Positions 1-7,637 of a stretch of 64,000 nucleotides of DNA are shown here, in pieces; the first letter of the stretch is position 1, and each line of letters starts with the position of its first letter. The stretch covers positions 124,001-188,000 of the forward strand of contig CBDCJB010000014.1 in the NCBI GenBank assembly GCA_965217605.1. Direction: 5' to 3'. The position numbers and the translations under genes were made by a program. The stretch comes from JAYYZW01 sp965217605 (GTDB taxonomy: Bacteria > Pseudomonadota > Gammaproteobacteria > Ga0077536). The notes under the pieces were generated by a model that had not been told where the DNA came from, did not search any database, and saw nothing but the letters and a program-made list of their open reading frames with translations.

Positions 1-463
1 CCGTGGCGCCGGAGGCGCCGCTCGAGCCGCCGGGCATGCGCGAGAGATCCCACGGATTGCGGCTCGCACCGTTGAGGAGCGATTCGGTGGTCGTGCAATA
101 GCCGAATTCCGGCGTCGCCACCCGCCCTATCGTCACGAGCCCGGCTTCACGCCATTTGCGCATCAAGGCGGTATCCGCCGTCGCGCGATATCCGACGCAC
201 ATGCGGCTGCCGTATTCGTTCAGCACACCCGCCGCGTGGCACACCAAATCCTTGATCACGAACGGCACGCCGGCGAACGGGCCGGCGCGATCTGCGGCGA
301 GCGGCTGTTCGAAGATCTCGACGAAGTTGTTGAGATCCGGATCGAGCTTCTCCGCCAACGACCTCGCCGTCTGCATCACTTCTTGGGCGGACACTTCGCC
401 GCGTCTCACCAGGTCGGCCAGCGCGACGCCGTCCCGCGCCACGTAATCTGCATAATCCATCAT
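1..463 (-). CDS. Amidase signature family hydrolase, N-terminal part (cut by window edge)
   Basis: The first 154 codons of an amidase-signature enzyme, which hydrolyses carboxamide or related C-N bonds. The reading frame shows the family order: a helical N-terminus, then PFVIKD at about residues 70-75 holding the catalytic lysine, then SRNPWDL followed by PGGSSGASG, where the cis-serine of the Ser-cisSer-Lys triad lies. The nucleophile serine region lies beyond the window edge. Start chosen at 463 (ATG, followed directly by a second ATG at 460), 8 bases after the stop of the upstream amidase, so it is probably the last visible member of the operon that begins at 6842. It is a paralogue of its neighbour, not a copy: the sequences differ widely outside the motifs. 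Substrate unknown. Confidence 0.85.
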   Translation of the reverse strand, partial: MMDYADYVARDGVALADLVRRGEVSAQEVMQTARSLAEKLDPDLNNFVEIFEQPLAADRAGPFAGVPFVIKDLVCHAAGVLNEYGSRMCVGYRATADTALMRKWREAGLVTIGRVATPEFGYCTTTESLLNGASRNPWDLSRMPGGSSGASGAT

Positions 464-470
464 GAACGAA

Positions 471-1916
471 TCAATCGATAAGTGACGGGCGCCGGTGATC
501 CCACGGATCCGCACGCTCGATCTGACCCGCCAGTTTGAGCAAGAGTCCTTCGCCACCCATCTTCGTCACGAGTTGCACGCCGATGGGCACGTTCTGATCG
601 TTCCACCACAAGGGCAACGAAATTGCAGTCGAACCGGTAATGTTGAACAGCTTGGTAAACGGGATGAATTCCGACATGAGGCGAAAGTACTCCTGAGAAT
701 CGGGCATGAGTGGGCTAATGGTACCGATCGTTACGGGCGGACTTCCGAGTGTCGGGGTCATGTAAAAATCGTATTCCTCGAAGAACGGCGCTACGTGCCG
801 GGCCACCTGGTGCAAGACGCGCTTGAACCGCGCCGCATCGACTGCTGAATAGCTACGGCCGAGTTCTGCGAAAGACCAATTGGCCGGCTCGAAGTCATCC
901 GCGGTCGCTTCGCGACCGACCAGTGCGGACAGCTCGTCGACATCGCAGGCCGTGTCGATCGCGAGCGTACCCCAGAACGCTTCATCCACCGTCGCGACGA
1001 ATGCCGCCGACATGTGTGGCGTGGCCTCTTCCATCACATGGCCTAGATTCGCGCACAGCTTCACGGCATGCTCGAGCGCCGCGATACAGTCCGGATGCGT
1101 ATCGAAGTTCGTCGGACCGCGCGCGGAATACGCGATCTTCAAGGGACGCGGGTCGGATTCAATCTCATCGGCGAACGCCCGCTCACGGGCCGGGGCCGTA
1201 AAGTAGGCACCGAGATCCTGGCCCGCGACTTCATCCAACAACCAGGCGGTATCGCGCACGGTGCGCGTCATGACGAATTCGCTACAACACGACTCCCAGA
1301 TCGAGCTACAGTCCGGTCCGTGCGGCATTCGCATCCGCGATGGTTTGAGACCCACCAGACCGCAGGCCGAAGCCGGAATGCGCAGCGAACCCGCGCCGTC
1401 GCCGCCATGTCCGATCGGGACGATGCGCGCGGCGACCGCCGACGATGAACCGCCACTCGAACCGCCGGTCGTGCAGTCCAATGCCCACGGGTTCCTGGAT
1501 GGCCCGCGAAACGTGGGTTCGGTCGTGGCGCTCAAAGCGAGCTCCGGCGTATTAGTCTTCGCGACGGTTACGAGGCCTGCCCGTTTAAATCGCTTGACGA
1601 GCTCGCTGTCGTGATCGGATGGGCCGACGACGTCGGCGATGAACTTGGATCCGTGGGTGGCAGGGAAACCTTCATAATGAGAAGTCATATCCTTCAGCAA
1701 AAACGGCACGCCACAGAAAGAACCCTTCGGCGGGCCCGCTGCGGCGATATCACGCGCGTGGTCGTACATCTTTAAGACCACTGAATTCAATTTCGGATTC
1801 AGTTCCTCGATCCGGCTGATCGCTTCTTCAACTAATTCCAACGGCGTTACATCACCGTTTCGCACCAGTTCCGCCATACCCAGGCCGTCGAGTTGTTCGT
1901 ATTCCGCTATGCTCAT
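471..1916 (-). CDS. Amidase signature family hydrolase
   Basis: A 481-residue amidase, the usual length for the family. The catalytic triad is visible: Lys75 in PFLLKD, cis-Ser153 in TTGGSSGGSS and nucleophile Ser177 in GDGAGSLRIPA, with the expected 24-residue spacing between the serines. The conserved GLVGLKPSR stretch follows. It is probably cytoplasmic, as no signal peptide is seen. It lies 11 bases after the DUF427 gene and 7 bases before the second amidase, inside the operon that carries the acyl-AMP ligase, ACP and oxoamine synthase. From context it may act on an amide made or used by that lipid pathway, but the family is too broad (indoleacetamide, acylamide, nylon oligomer and peptide amides) to name a substrate. 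Confidence 0.9.
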   Translation of the reverse strand: MSIAEYEQLDGLGMAELVRNGDVTPLELVEEAISRIEELNPKLNSVVLKMYDHARDIAAAGPPKGSFCGVPFLLKDMTSHYEGFPATHGSKFIADVVGPSDHDSELVKRFKRAGLVTVAKTNTPELALSATTEPTFRGPSRNPWALDCTTGGSSGGSSSAVAARIVPIGHGGDGAGSLRIPASACGLVGLKPSRMRMPHGPDCSSIWESCCSEFVMTRTVRDTAWLLDEVAGQDLGAYFTAPARERAFADEIESDPRPLKIAYSARGPTNFDTHPDCIAALEHAVKLCANLGHVMEEATPHMSAAFVATVDEAFWGTLAIDTACDVDELSALVGREATADDFEPANWSFAELGRSYSAVDAARFKRVLHQVARHVAPFFEEYDFYMTPTLGSPPVTIGTISPLMPDSQEYFRLMSEFIPFTKLFNITGSTAISLPLWWNDQNVPIGVQLVTKMGGEGLLLKLAGQIERADPWDHRRPSLID

Positions 1917-1927
1917 TCTTATGTTTC

Positions 1928-2665
1928 CTACTTAAAATGCGTGGCTGGCCGTGGTAGTAGCTCACCGTCTTCGTGTATGTCGACAACTTCGTTGTAGAAG
2001 CAGATCAGGTTTTCGATATTTGCGCAGGCGGCTATCGGCGTCGGGTACGACCAAGCGTAATCGGGATAAAACTCGCCCTTCACGCGGGCGCCGAAAGTCT
2101 GTGCAATACCTTTGTAGGGGCAGCGCGTTACCGTTTCAGTGGTCTGCAGCAATTCCATTTGCACGTCCTCGCGCGGCAGGTAGTAGCGCGTCGGCAGCTC
2201 GGTTTCGAATAACAGGACCGGATTGTGGCTGCCCGCAACTTGAACGCCGTCGATATGCACATCGAGCTGCCGCGAACTGGAGACCGCGTCGACGCGGTGG
2301 TACGGATTGCGCGCATGGACGAAGATCTCTTCTTCTTCCTCCAGCCACCGATCCATCGCCTTCCACTTGAACGTTAAATAATCCCGCACGTCGCGGTCAC
2401 GATGCGAAAACGCGGCGTTTTCAGCGCGCTTGCCGTCGACCTCCAAGTGCCAGAATTCAGTTTCGCCGCGTCCGTCGCGATTTTCAGTGTGATCGCTCTT
2501 GTGAAGATATTCCATGCGCACGTGGCGCTTTGGAAAGAAGTAATTCGGATAGGGGCGCTCGAAAAACAGCACCATCTCGCGACTATCGGCGATCAAATGT
2601 CCGTTGTAATAGGCGCGTACCCAGCGCGGGCTCGGCTGAACGCTGTACTCCGGCAGGTCGTACAT
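1928..2665 (-). CDS. DUF427 domain protein
   Basis: A 245-residue protein with two tandem DUF427-type units. Each has a pattern of the type VRAYYNGHLIADS or VHIDGVQVAGSH, followed by a short linker, a line such as YYLPREDVQMELL, and a CPYKGIAQTF-type segment. DUF427 proteins are small beta-rich proteins whose biochemical role is not settled. The ATG at 2663-2665 directly abuts the stop of the oxoamine synthase gene, which indicates translational coupling, and the amidase starts 11 bases downstream. No signal peptide or membrane segment is visible. Its fixed place in the operon suggests a role in the same lipid or amide pathway; this is inference from position only. Confidence 0.85.
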   Translation of the reverse strand: MYDLPEYSVQPSPRWVRAYYNGHLIADSREMVLFFERPYPNYFFPKRHVRMEYLHKSDHTENRDGRGETEFWHLEVDGKRAENAAFSHRDRDVRDYLTFKWKAMDRWLEEEEEIFVHARNPYHRVDAVSSSRQLDVHIDGVQVAGSHNPVLLFETELPTRYYLPREDVQMELLQTTETVTRCPYKGIAQTFGARVKGEFYPDYAWSYPTPIAACANIENLICFYNEVVDIHEDGELLPRPATHFK

Positions 2666-3868
2666 CTAGGCCGCGTCGCGGCCGATACCGAGCTCACGGC
2701 AAACCGCGGCGAACGCATTGATAATCGCATCGATTTGCTGCGGCGTGTGCGCGGCGGTCACGCTGCATCGGATCAAGCTGCCGCCATCGGGCGCAGCCGG
2801 CGGGAGAATGAGGTTCGTATAAACCCCCGCTGCAAGGAGCGCTTGCCAACACGCGAAAGACAAATCGTCGTCATCGAGAGCTATCCCGATCACGGGACTG
2901 ATGTGCGGTCCAAGATTGAGTTGTAATCCCTCGAGCGCGGCATATAGATGGTTCGCGTTGGCCCATACCTGTTCTCGCAGCTCCGGTCGCTTTTCGAGCT
3001 GTCGTAGCGCTTCGCGGGTAGTCGCGATCACCGATGGACACGGCGAGGCGGTAAAAATATAGGGCCGGCTGGCATATCGAAAAAGCGTCAATTCCTCGTG
3101 GCGGCTGACGCAGAATCCGCCGATAGATCCGAGGCTCTTGCTAAAGGTCCCGACGATAAAATCGACTGCATCCTCGACCCCGAGATGCTCAGCCAGGCCG
3201 CGGCCGTGGTCTCCGTAGATGCCAAGCGAATGCGCCTCGTCGACGAACAGGTAACCGCCGTATTCGGCCTTGACTTGCGCGTATTCAACCAGCGGCGCGC
3301 AGTCACCTCTTATGCTGTAGAGGCCTTCGACAACGATCAGAGCCTCCGATGCACGGTCGCCGAGACGACGCAGCCGATTCGCGAGGCTATCGGGATCATT
3401 GTGTTTGAATCGAAACAGGTCAGCGCCGCTCAAGCGACAGCCGTCGTATAAGCTGGCATGGGCTTCCGAGTCGAGCAACACCGCATCGTCCGAACCCAGC
3501 AGCGCGGCCAGCGCACCGAGATTGGCTGCATAACCGGTTGAAAACACCATGGCGTACGGTGCACCGAAAAACGCCGCGAGTTCGCGTTCCAACTCCAGGT
3601 GTTCACGATACGTACCGTTGGCCATGCGGGAGCCGGTGGTGCCCGTGCCCGCTTGTGCGAGTGCGTCACGACCAGCCTCGATACAGTCCGGATCGAAGGT
3701 CAATCCGAGATAATTATTCGTGCCCGCCATGATCGTCGGCCGTCCCTCGATGACGGCTTCCGTCGCGGATAACACGCGTTCGATTACGACGTCGGTTGGA
3801 TTGACCGGTGCTTTAGACAGCGCATCGCGTTTGCGCGCGACATCTTCGAACCGGTCCTTAAGACTCAT
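2666..3868 (-). CDS. spt: Alpha-oxoamine synthase, serine palmitoyltransferase-like
   Basis: A 400-residue PLP enzyme of the alpha-oxoamine synthase family, which condenses an amino acid with an acyl thioester and releases CO2. Visible residues: His137 in DSEAHAS, Asp210 and His213 in FVDEAHSLGIYG, and the Schiff-base Lys244 in GTFSKSLGSIGG. The glycine-rich GTGTTGSRMANGT segment near residue 75 is typical. Its partners argue for serine palmitoyltransferase (first step of sphingolipid synthesis) rather than KBL or BioF: a dedicated ACP 5 bases upstream, then a reductase and an acyl-AMP ligase, as in the Caulobacter ceramide genes. Alternatives are a CqsA-like or sulfonolipid-type condensing enzyme. 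The family is certain, the substrate is inferred. Confidence 0.85.
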   Translation of the reverse strand: MSLKDRFEDVARKRDALSKAPVNPTDVVIERVLSATEAVIEGRPTIMAGTNNYLGLTFDPDCIEAGRDALAQAGTGTTGSRMANGTYREHLELERELAAFFGAPYAMVFSTGYAANLGALAALLGSDDAVLLDSEAHASLYDGCRLSGADLFRFKHNDPDSLANRLRRLGDRASEALIVVEGLYSIRGDCAPLVEYAQVKAEYGGYLFVDEAHSLGIYGDHGRGLAEHLGVEDAVDFIVGTFSKSLGSIGGFCVSRHEELTLFRYASRPYIFTASPCPSVIATTREALRQLEKRPELREQVWANANHLYAALEGLQLNLGPHISPVIGIALDDDDLSFACWQALLAAGVYTNLILPPAAPDGGSLIRCSVTAAHTPQQIDAIINAFAAVCRELGIGRDAA

Positions 3869-3873
3869 TATCT

Positions 3874-4152
3874 CTATTGTCGTTTCGTGAGATTTTCTAC
3901 CACCGTCGCGAGTTCGGCGATGGTTTGCGTATCGGCGAGTGAGTTCTCATCAATGATCAGATCGAAACGATCTTCGACTTCACACAAATACTCGATGATC
4001 TGAACGGATTCGAGCCCTAGATCGGCGACGATATTGGTTTCCGGCACGAGCCGGGGCGGGTTGTTCACAGCACCGCGCAGTATTCGTATGAGTTCCTCTT
4101 CAATCGCGCTGCGCTCGAACTTTAACTCGGAGCTCAAATTCACAACTCCCAC
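3874..4152 (-). CDS. Acyl carrier protein
   Basis: A 92-residue acyl carrier protein. The phosphopantetheine attachment site is DLGLES with Ser49, followed by helix II (VQIIEYLCEVEDRFDL) and the acidic I-D-E-N stretch typical of ACPs. It starts with GTG at 4152, two bases after the reductase stop; a second GTG three codons further in (4143) is an alternative. It probably receives an acyl chain from the acyl-AMP ligase encoded upstream and presents it to the oxoamine synthase encoded 5 bases downstream. It is not the housekeeping AcpP, since no fab genes are nearby and its sequence is divergent. Confidence 0.9.
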   Translation of the reverse strand: MGVVNLSSELKFERSAIEEELIRILRGAVNNPPRLVPETNIVADLGLESVQIIEYLCEVEDRFDLIIDENSLADTQTIAELATVVENLTKRQ

Positions 4153-4153
4153 T

Positions 4154-5098
4154 TCAATCCGGTGTAGCGAATAACCGCTGCACGCCTTCGCCGAGCTGCA
4201 CGTCGGGAGTCCAGCCCGTTATCGATGTGAATAACGCATTATCGCAGAGCCACGTTTTCTGAGAAAGCTCACGCACTTTACCGGGCGTCAGCATCGGCGC
4301 CGTGCGAAGGCATCGCGCAATAGAAAGATTGATGTGACTGAGGCCCGAGGCCACTGACTTCGGCACGAATAGTTTTATAACCGGGACTCGGCCCTTACAT
4401 GACGCGATGATCTCCTGCCAATCGTAACCGTCTTCGTGACCGTCATCGATCTCGAATATCTGACGGGTGCATTCAGTCCGGCGGCGCAACCATGCGACGA
4501 CGGCATGGGCGAGGTCCTCAACATGCAGGAACGATAAGCGCTGCTGACGGGGCCCGGCGATGAGCGCCAATCCTAAGTGTATCGAACGAAACACGGGCAG
4601 CATTTCCTTATCGCCGGGCCCATAGACAACGGGCGGGCGCAGGATTGTCCAGCCGATCTGCTCACACGCCTGTACGATCCGTTCACCCTCGTGTTTACTA
4701 TGGGCATAGTGTGATAGATCCGGCCGGGTCGCCGCTAACGAAGAGATAAGAAGCATGTGCGGCGGTTTCGTTCGTTTTTCGATCGCTGTGCAAATTGCGC
4801 GTAGGCCGTCGACATTTGCGGCCTTGAAATCCACACGGCCGCGCCCACGAACGGTACCGGCTGCATAGATGACGACGCCGACATTTTCAACAGCCGCTTC
4901 GAGACCGGCGCCATCATTCAACGCGACTTCGGAAACTTCCACGCCATCGGCAATGCGATTACGGTTGCGGGAACCCGGGCGCACGATAGCGCGCACGGAA
5001 AAACCGTCCGCCGCCAGGCGGCGTTGCAGTTCAAAGCCGATGAAGCCGGTTGCCCCGGTCAGGGCTATGTGCGAGGTGCCCGGAGATCCTTCATCCAT
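4154..5098 (-). CDS. NAD-dependent epimerase/dehydratase family reductase (CerR-like)
   Basis: An extended short-chain dehydrogenase of 314 residues from the ATG at 5098. The nucleotide-binding motif GATGFIG is at residues 15-21 and the catalytic Tyr131-x3-Lys135 pair in SHYAHSKHEGE follows the serine of LLISSLAA. An upstream in-frame start at 5140 exists, but the start at 5098 gives an 8-base overlap with the ligase stop, typical for coupling. In Caulobacter a homologue of this family (CerR) sits with spt, acpR and aasR and is needed for ceramide formation. A role as ketosphinganine or oxoceramide reductase is therefore inferred. Other substrates, such as a sugar nucleotide, cannot be excluded from sequence alone. 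Confidence 0.8.
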   Translation of the reverse strand: MDEGSPGTSHIALTGATGFIGFELQRRLAADGFSVRAIVRPGSRNRNRIADGVEVSEVALNDGAGLEAAVENVGVVIYAAGTVRGRGRVDFKAANVDGLRAICTAIEKRTKPPHMLLISSLAATRPDLSHYAHSKHEGERIVQACEQIGWTILRPPVVYGPGDKEMLPVFRSIHLGLALIAGPRQQRLSFLHVEDLAHAVVAWLRRRTECTRQIFEIDDGHEDGYDWQEIIASCKGRVPVIKLFVPKSVASGLSHINLSIARCLRTAPMLTPGKVRELSQKTWLCDNALFTSITGWTPDVQLGEGVQRLFATPD

Positions 5099-6842
5099 GC
5101 GCGCCCGCGACGTTGCGAGTCTCGTTCTGCGTGCGCGCAAGAAAATCCTGCTTCGCTTTCGAGCGAGACAATTTGCCGGAGGAGGTTCGCGGCAACGTGC
5201 GAGGCGGTACGAGGTCGATCAGGCAATTGATGCCGAAATGTGTACCAATGAGCGCCTGTAATTCGTCAACGAGGGTGCGCGCTTTCGCGGGATTGGTTTC
5301 GCGCGATTCAACGACCATCACGACCTGGTCGGCACCTAACTCGTCCGCAAAGGAGAACGCGGACACGTTGCCGAACCGGACACCGGGGAGACTTTCAGCC
5401 AGATATTCGAGGTCGTGCGGCCAGATATTACGGCCGTTGACGATAATGACGTCCTTGCGACGGGCCGTAACGACGACATGCGAGCCGACTCTGTAGCCAA
5501 TATCGCCGGTGTCGAACCATCCGTCTTCCGACATGACTTCGGCCGTCGCGTCGGGGTTCTGAAAATAACCTTCCATGACGCTCTGGCCGCGCAGGTAAAT
5601 GCGGCCGCAGTGATAATCGCCAAGGTCGCGACCGGTATCGTCGCGAATAGCCATTTCGAAACTCGGCAGAATCTTACCGCAGTCGACGAAGGTGAGCGCG
5701 TCATGCGGTGTGGCCGATGCGTCGTCAGGCAGTATCTCGACCCGGCCCTCGGTCGTGATCACATCCTTGTCGACTTTGATCGCGTCGATTCCGCCGCCCA
5801 ATGGCGCGAAGCTGATCGCAAGTGCGCATTCAGCCATGCCATAGCAGGCGACAAAGGCTTTCGCATCGAACTTCGCCGGCTTCAACACGTGCGCGAATTG
5901 CCGCAGGGGTTCCGGGTGGATGCGTTCGGCGCCAACTGCAGCGATGCGCCATGAACTCAAGTCATAGCGATCTTGATCGGTCAGGCGCAAGCGTTTTGCA
6001 CACAGCGCATATCCGAACGGTGGCGCACAGGAAAGCGTGCCGCGATTTTGCGAGATGAGCTTGAGCCACAAGCGGGGACGCATCGCAAATGTACGCGGGC
6101 TGATGTAATCCGCAGACAATTGACAGGCGGCCGGTAATAGGACGAAACCGACCAGCCCCATGTCGTGATACAGCGGCAGCCAGGCCATCATGCGATCCTG
6201 GCGCGTGATCTCCAGACCTTGGGTTGCAATGTCGCGCAGATTGGTCAGAACGGTGCGCTGTGAAATTTCGACACCGCGGGGGAAACGCGTGCTGCCGGAC
6301 GTGTATTGTAAATAAGCTGTTTCGTCGGCGCGTAAGGGTTCGAGTTCTACGTCGCACTCAGGCAACTTGTCGAACTCGTCGGGGATACCGGCTTTTACGA
6401 CATTGAGCCGTTCGACAGCTTGTCTCAGAAATCCGATATACGACTCGGGCGCAACGGCAATGTCCGCGCCGCAACTGTCGAGCATACGTTCGAGTTGCTC
6501 GACGTAGGCTTGACGCGCGCCGAGTTGAAAACCTGCAGGTAATGCTACGGGGATGTATCCAGCGTAATGGCAAGCGAAGAAAAAACGGTGAAACATCGGT
6601 TCTGTTTCGGCCACGACCGCGACCCTGCTGCCGCGTTTGCAACCTAAGCTCAACAGGCGTCGGGCGAGTATTCGTGCCTCGTCCCGAAGCTCCCGGTAAC
6701 TCAGCACGGCGAACAGTTCGCCGCGGCCGTCGTAGAAGTTGTACCCGCTGACCCCCTCTGCCGCGTACTCCAGGGCCTCTACCAGGGTGTCGAAATCCGC
6801 ATTGCGCAATGGCAATAAGTCATTGATTTGCGTGGCTATCAT
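5091..6842 (-). CDS. Fatty acyl-AMP ligase / acyl-ACP synthetase
   Basis: A 583-residue ANL-superfamily adenylating enzyme of the fatty acyl-AMP ligase type. Visible motifs: the P-loop-like YTSGSTRFPRGVEIS near residue 180, MAWLPLYHDMGLVG near 225 (typical of FAALs), DGWFDTGDIGY near 440 and the C-terminal PRTSSGKLSRSK with the adenylation lysine. It likely activates a fatty acid as acyl-AMP and loads it on the ACP encoded two genes downstream, like AasR of the Caulobacter ceramide pathway. It is the first gene of the operon; the region up to 6966 should hold its promoter. The start at 6842 (ATG) gives a normal N-terminus. Confidence 0.9.
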   Translation of the reverse strand: MIATQINDLLPLRNADFDTLVEALEYAAEGVSGYNFYDGRGELFAVLSYRELRDEARILARRLLSLGCKRGSRVAVVAETEPMFHRFFFACHYAGYIPVALPAGFQLGARQAYVEQLERMLDSCGADIAVAPESYIGFLRQAVERLNVVKAGIPDEFDKLPECDVELEPLRADETAYLQYTSGSTRFPRGVEISQRTVLTNLRDIATQGLEITRQDRMMAWLPLYHDMGLVGFVLLPAACQLSADYISPRTFAMRPRLWLKLISQNRGTLSCAPPFGYALCAKRLRLTDQDRYDLSSWRIAAVGAERIHPEPLRQFAHVLKPAKFDAKAFVACYGMAECALAISFAPLGGGIDAIKVDKDVITTEGRVEILPDDASATPHDALTFVDCGKILPSFEMAIRDDTGRDLGDYHCGRIYLRGQSVMEGYFQNPDATAEVMSEDGWFDTGDIGYRVGSHVVVTARRKDVIIVNGRNIWPHDLEYLAESLPGVRFGNVSAFSFADELGADQVVMVVESRETNPAKARTLVDELQALIGTHFGINCLIDLVPPRTLPRTSSGKLSRSKAKQDFLARTQNETRNVAGAHG

Positions 6843-6966
6843 GGTGAATTAGAGCCTAATTCTGGACACTGAATCGACGAATGCGCGCATCGCTGGTTCG
6901 TCCCCCCCTTGATGCAGCGGTGGTGATTATAACCGCTTCGTAACATAAGTGAGATAGTTAATTTAA

Positions 6967-7412
6967 GGGGCTTATATACATGACTAGACAAGTCCCTATT
7001 TAGCTTCGCGGATCAGCAAGAAGCCCTCATAGATGAGCAAGGAAACCGTAAACGGCACCATAACCAGCCACAAGGTTCCGCTCTCCAGTCCACTGCCTGC
7101 CATCTTCGCCAAGTAATTGTAGGCGTATAAATGAACCAGCGCCCCGACCAGGACCGTTACTACGAGACGAGGCCATTCGGTTTCACCGCGCATGGAACCG
7201 AGGATTTTCTCCAAGAAAACGAGTACGAGGGCGACGACTGCGAAAGGGTCAATCCAATCAAATATGGGCTTGGCCGCTGCGGGATTGACGGCGTAGAAGA
7301 AATTGTTGAGCGTCAAAACGAAAGCTACGACGAGCATGAAGCATCCTTTTAGTGACCGCATATTTCAACCTCTCCAATTCTTCCGTTGTGTCTAGTCATG
7401 TATATAAGCCCC
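6967..7412. mobile_element. 446-bp transposon-like unit with 24-bp inverted ends and 8-bp target duplication
   Basis: The ends are a perfect 24-bp inverted repeat: left 6967-6990 begins GGGGCTTATATACATG, right 7389-7412 is its exact reverse complement. Immediately outside both ends lies the same direct 8-mer TAATTTAA (6959-6966 and 7413-7420), as expected for a target-site duplication; it is not a palindrome, so it is not part of the inverted repeat. The only gene inside is a small membrane protein (6996-7361). No transposase is present. The ends resemble those seen beside the two IS1595-type transposase genes of this window (47584 GGGGAATTATACGATT; 59713 GGGCGTTTATATGG), and 8-bp duplications are known for the IS1595 family. 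It may therefore be a non-autonomous unit moved in trans by such a transposase. Confidence 0.75.
6996..7361 (-). CDS. Small four-helix membrane protein of unknown function
   Basis: A 121-residue hydrophobic protein with about four membrane segments: residues 7-25, 41-51, 66-85 and 97-115. The first could be an uncleaved signal (NPAAAK follows). Charged loops are short. I do not recognise the family. The gene fills nearly the whole interior of the 446-bp unit with inverted ends, with the stop 5 bases from the left end repeat and the start 27 bases from the right one, so it travels with that unit. A GGAGAGG-like ribosome-binding sequence precedes the start on the minus strand. It could be a cargo gene or a domesticated host gene. 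Confidence 0.65.
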   Translation of the reverse strand: MRSLKGCFMLVVAFVLTLNNFFYAVNPAAAKPIFDWIDPFAVVALVLVFLEKILGSMRGETEWPRLVVTVLVGALVHLYAYNYLAKMAGSGLESGTLWLVMVPFTVSLLIYEGFLLIREAK

Positions 7413-7637
7413 TAATTTAAATTCCGCATTGAAAACGATATTCCGCCGTTTTTTGGCTTGCGTTGGGCGTCGAAATTAGGTATGGGCGGAATCCCTCGGT
7501 GGCGGCGTAGGAATTGTGCCACCGAAAAGGTTAAATCCAAGTAAAACTGTGCGAGGTGAGAACGTACAGTTGTAGAGAATGAAAATTATTTTTTGTTTTT
7601 GATGCTAAGACTCATTCGCCCGCTTGAGGGCGATTCA

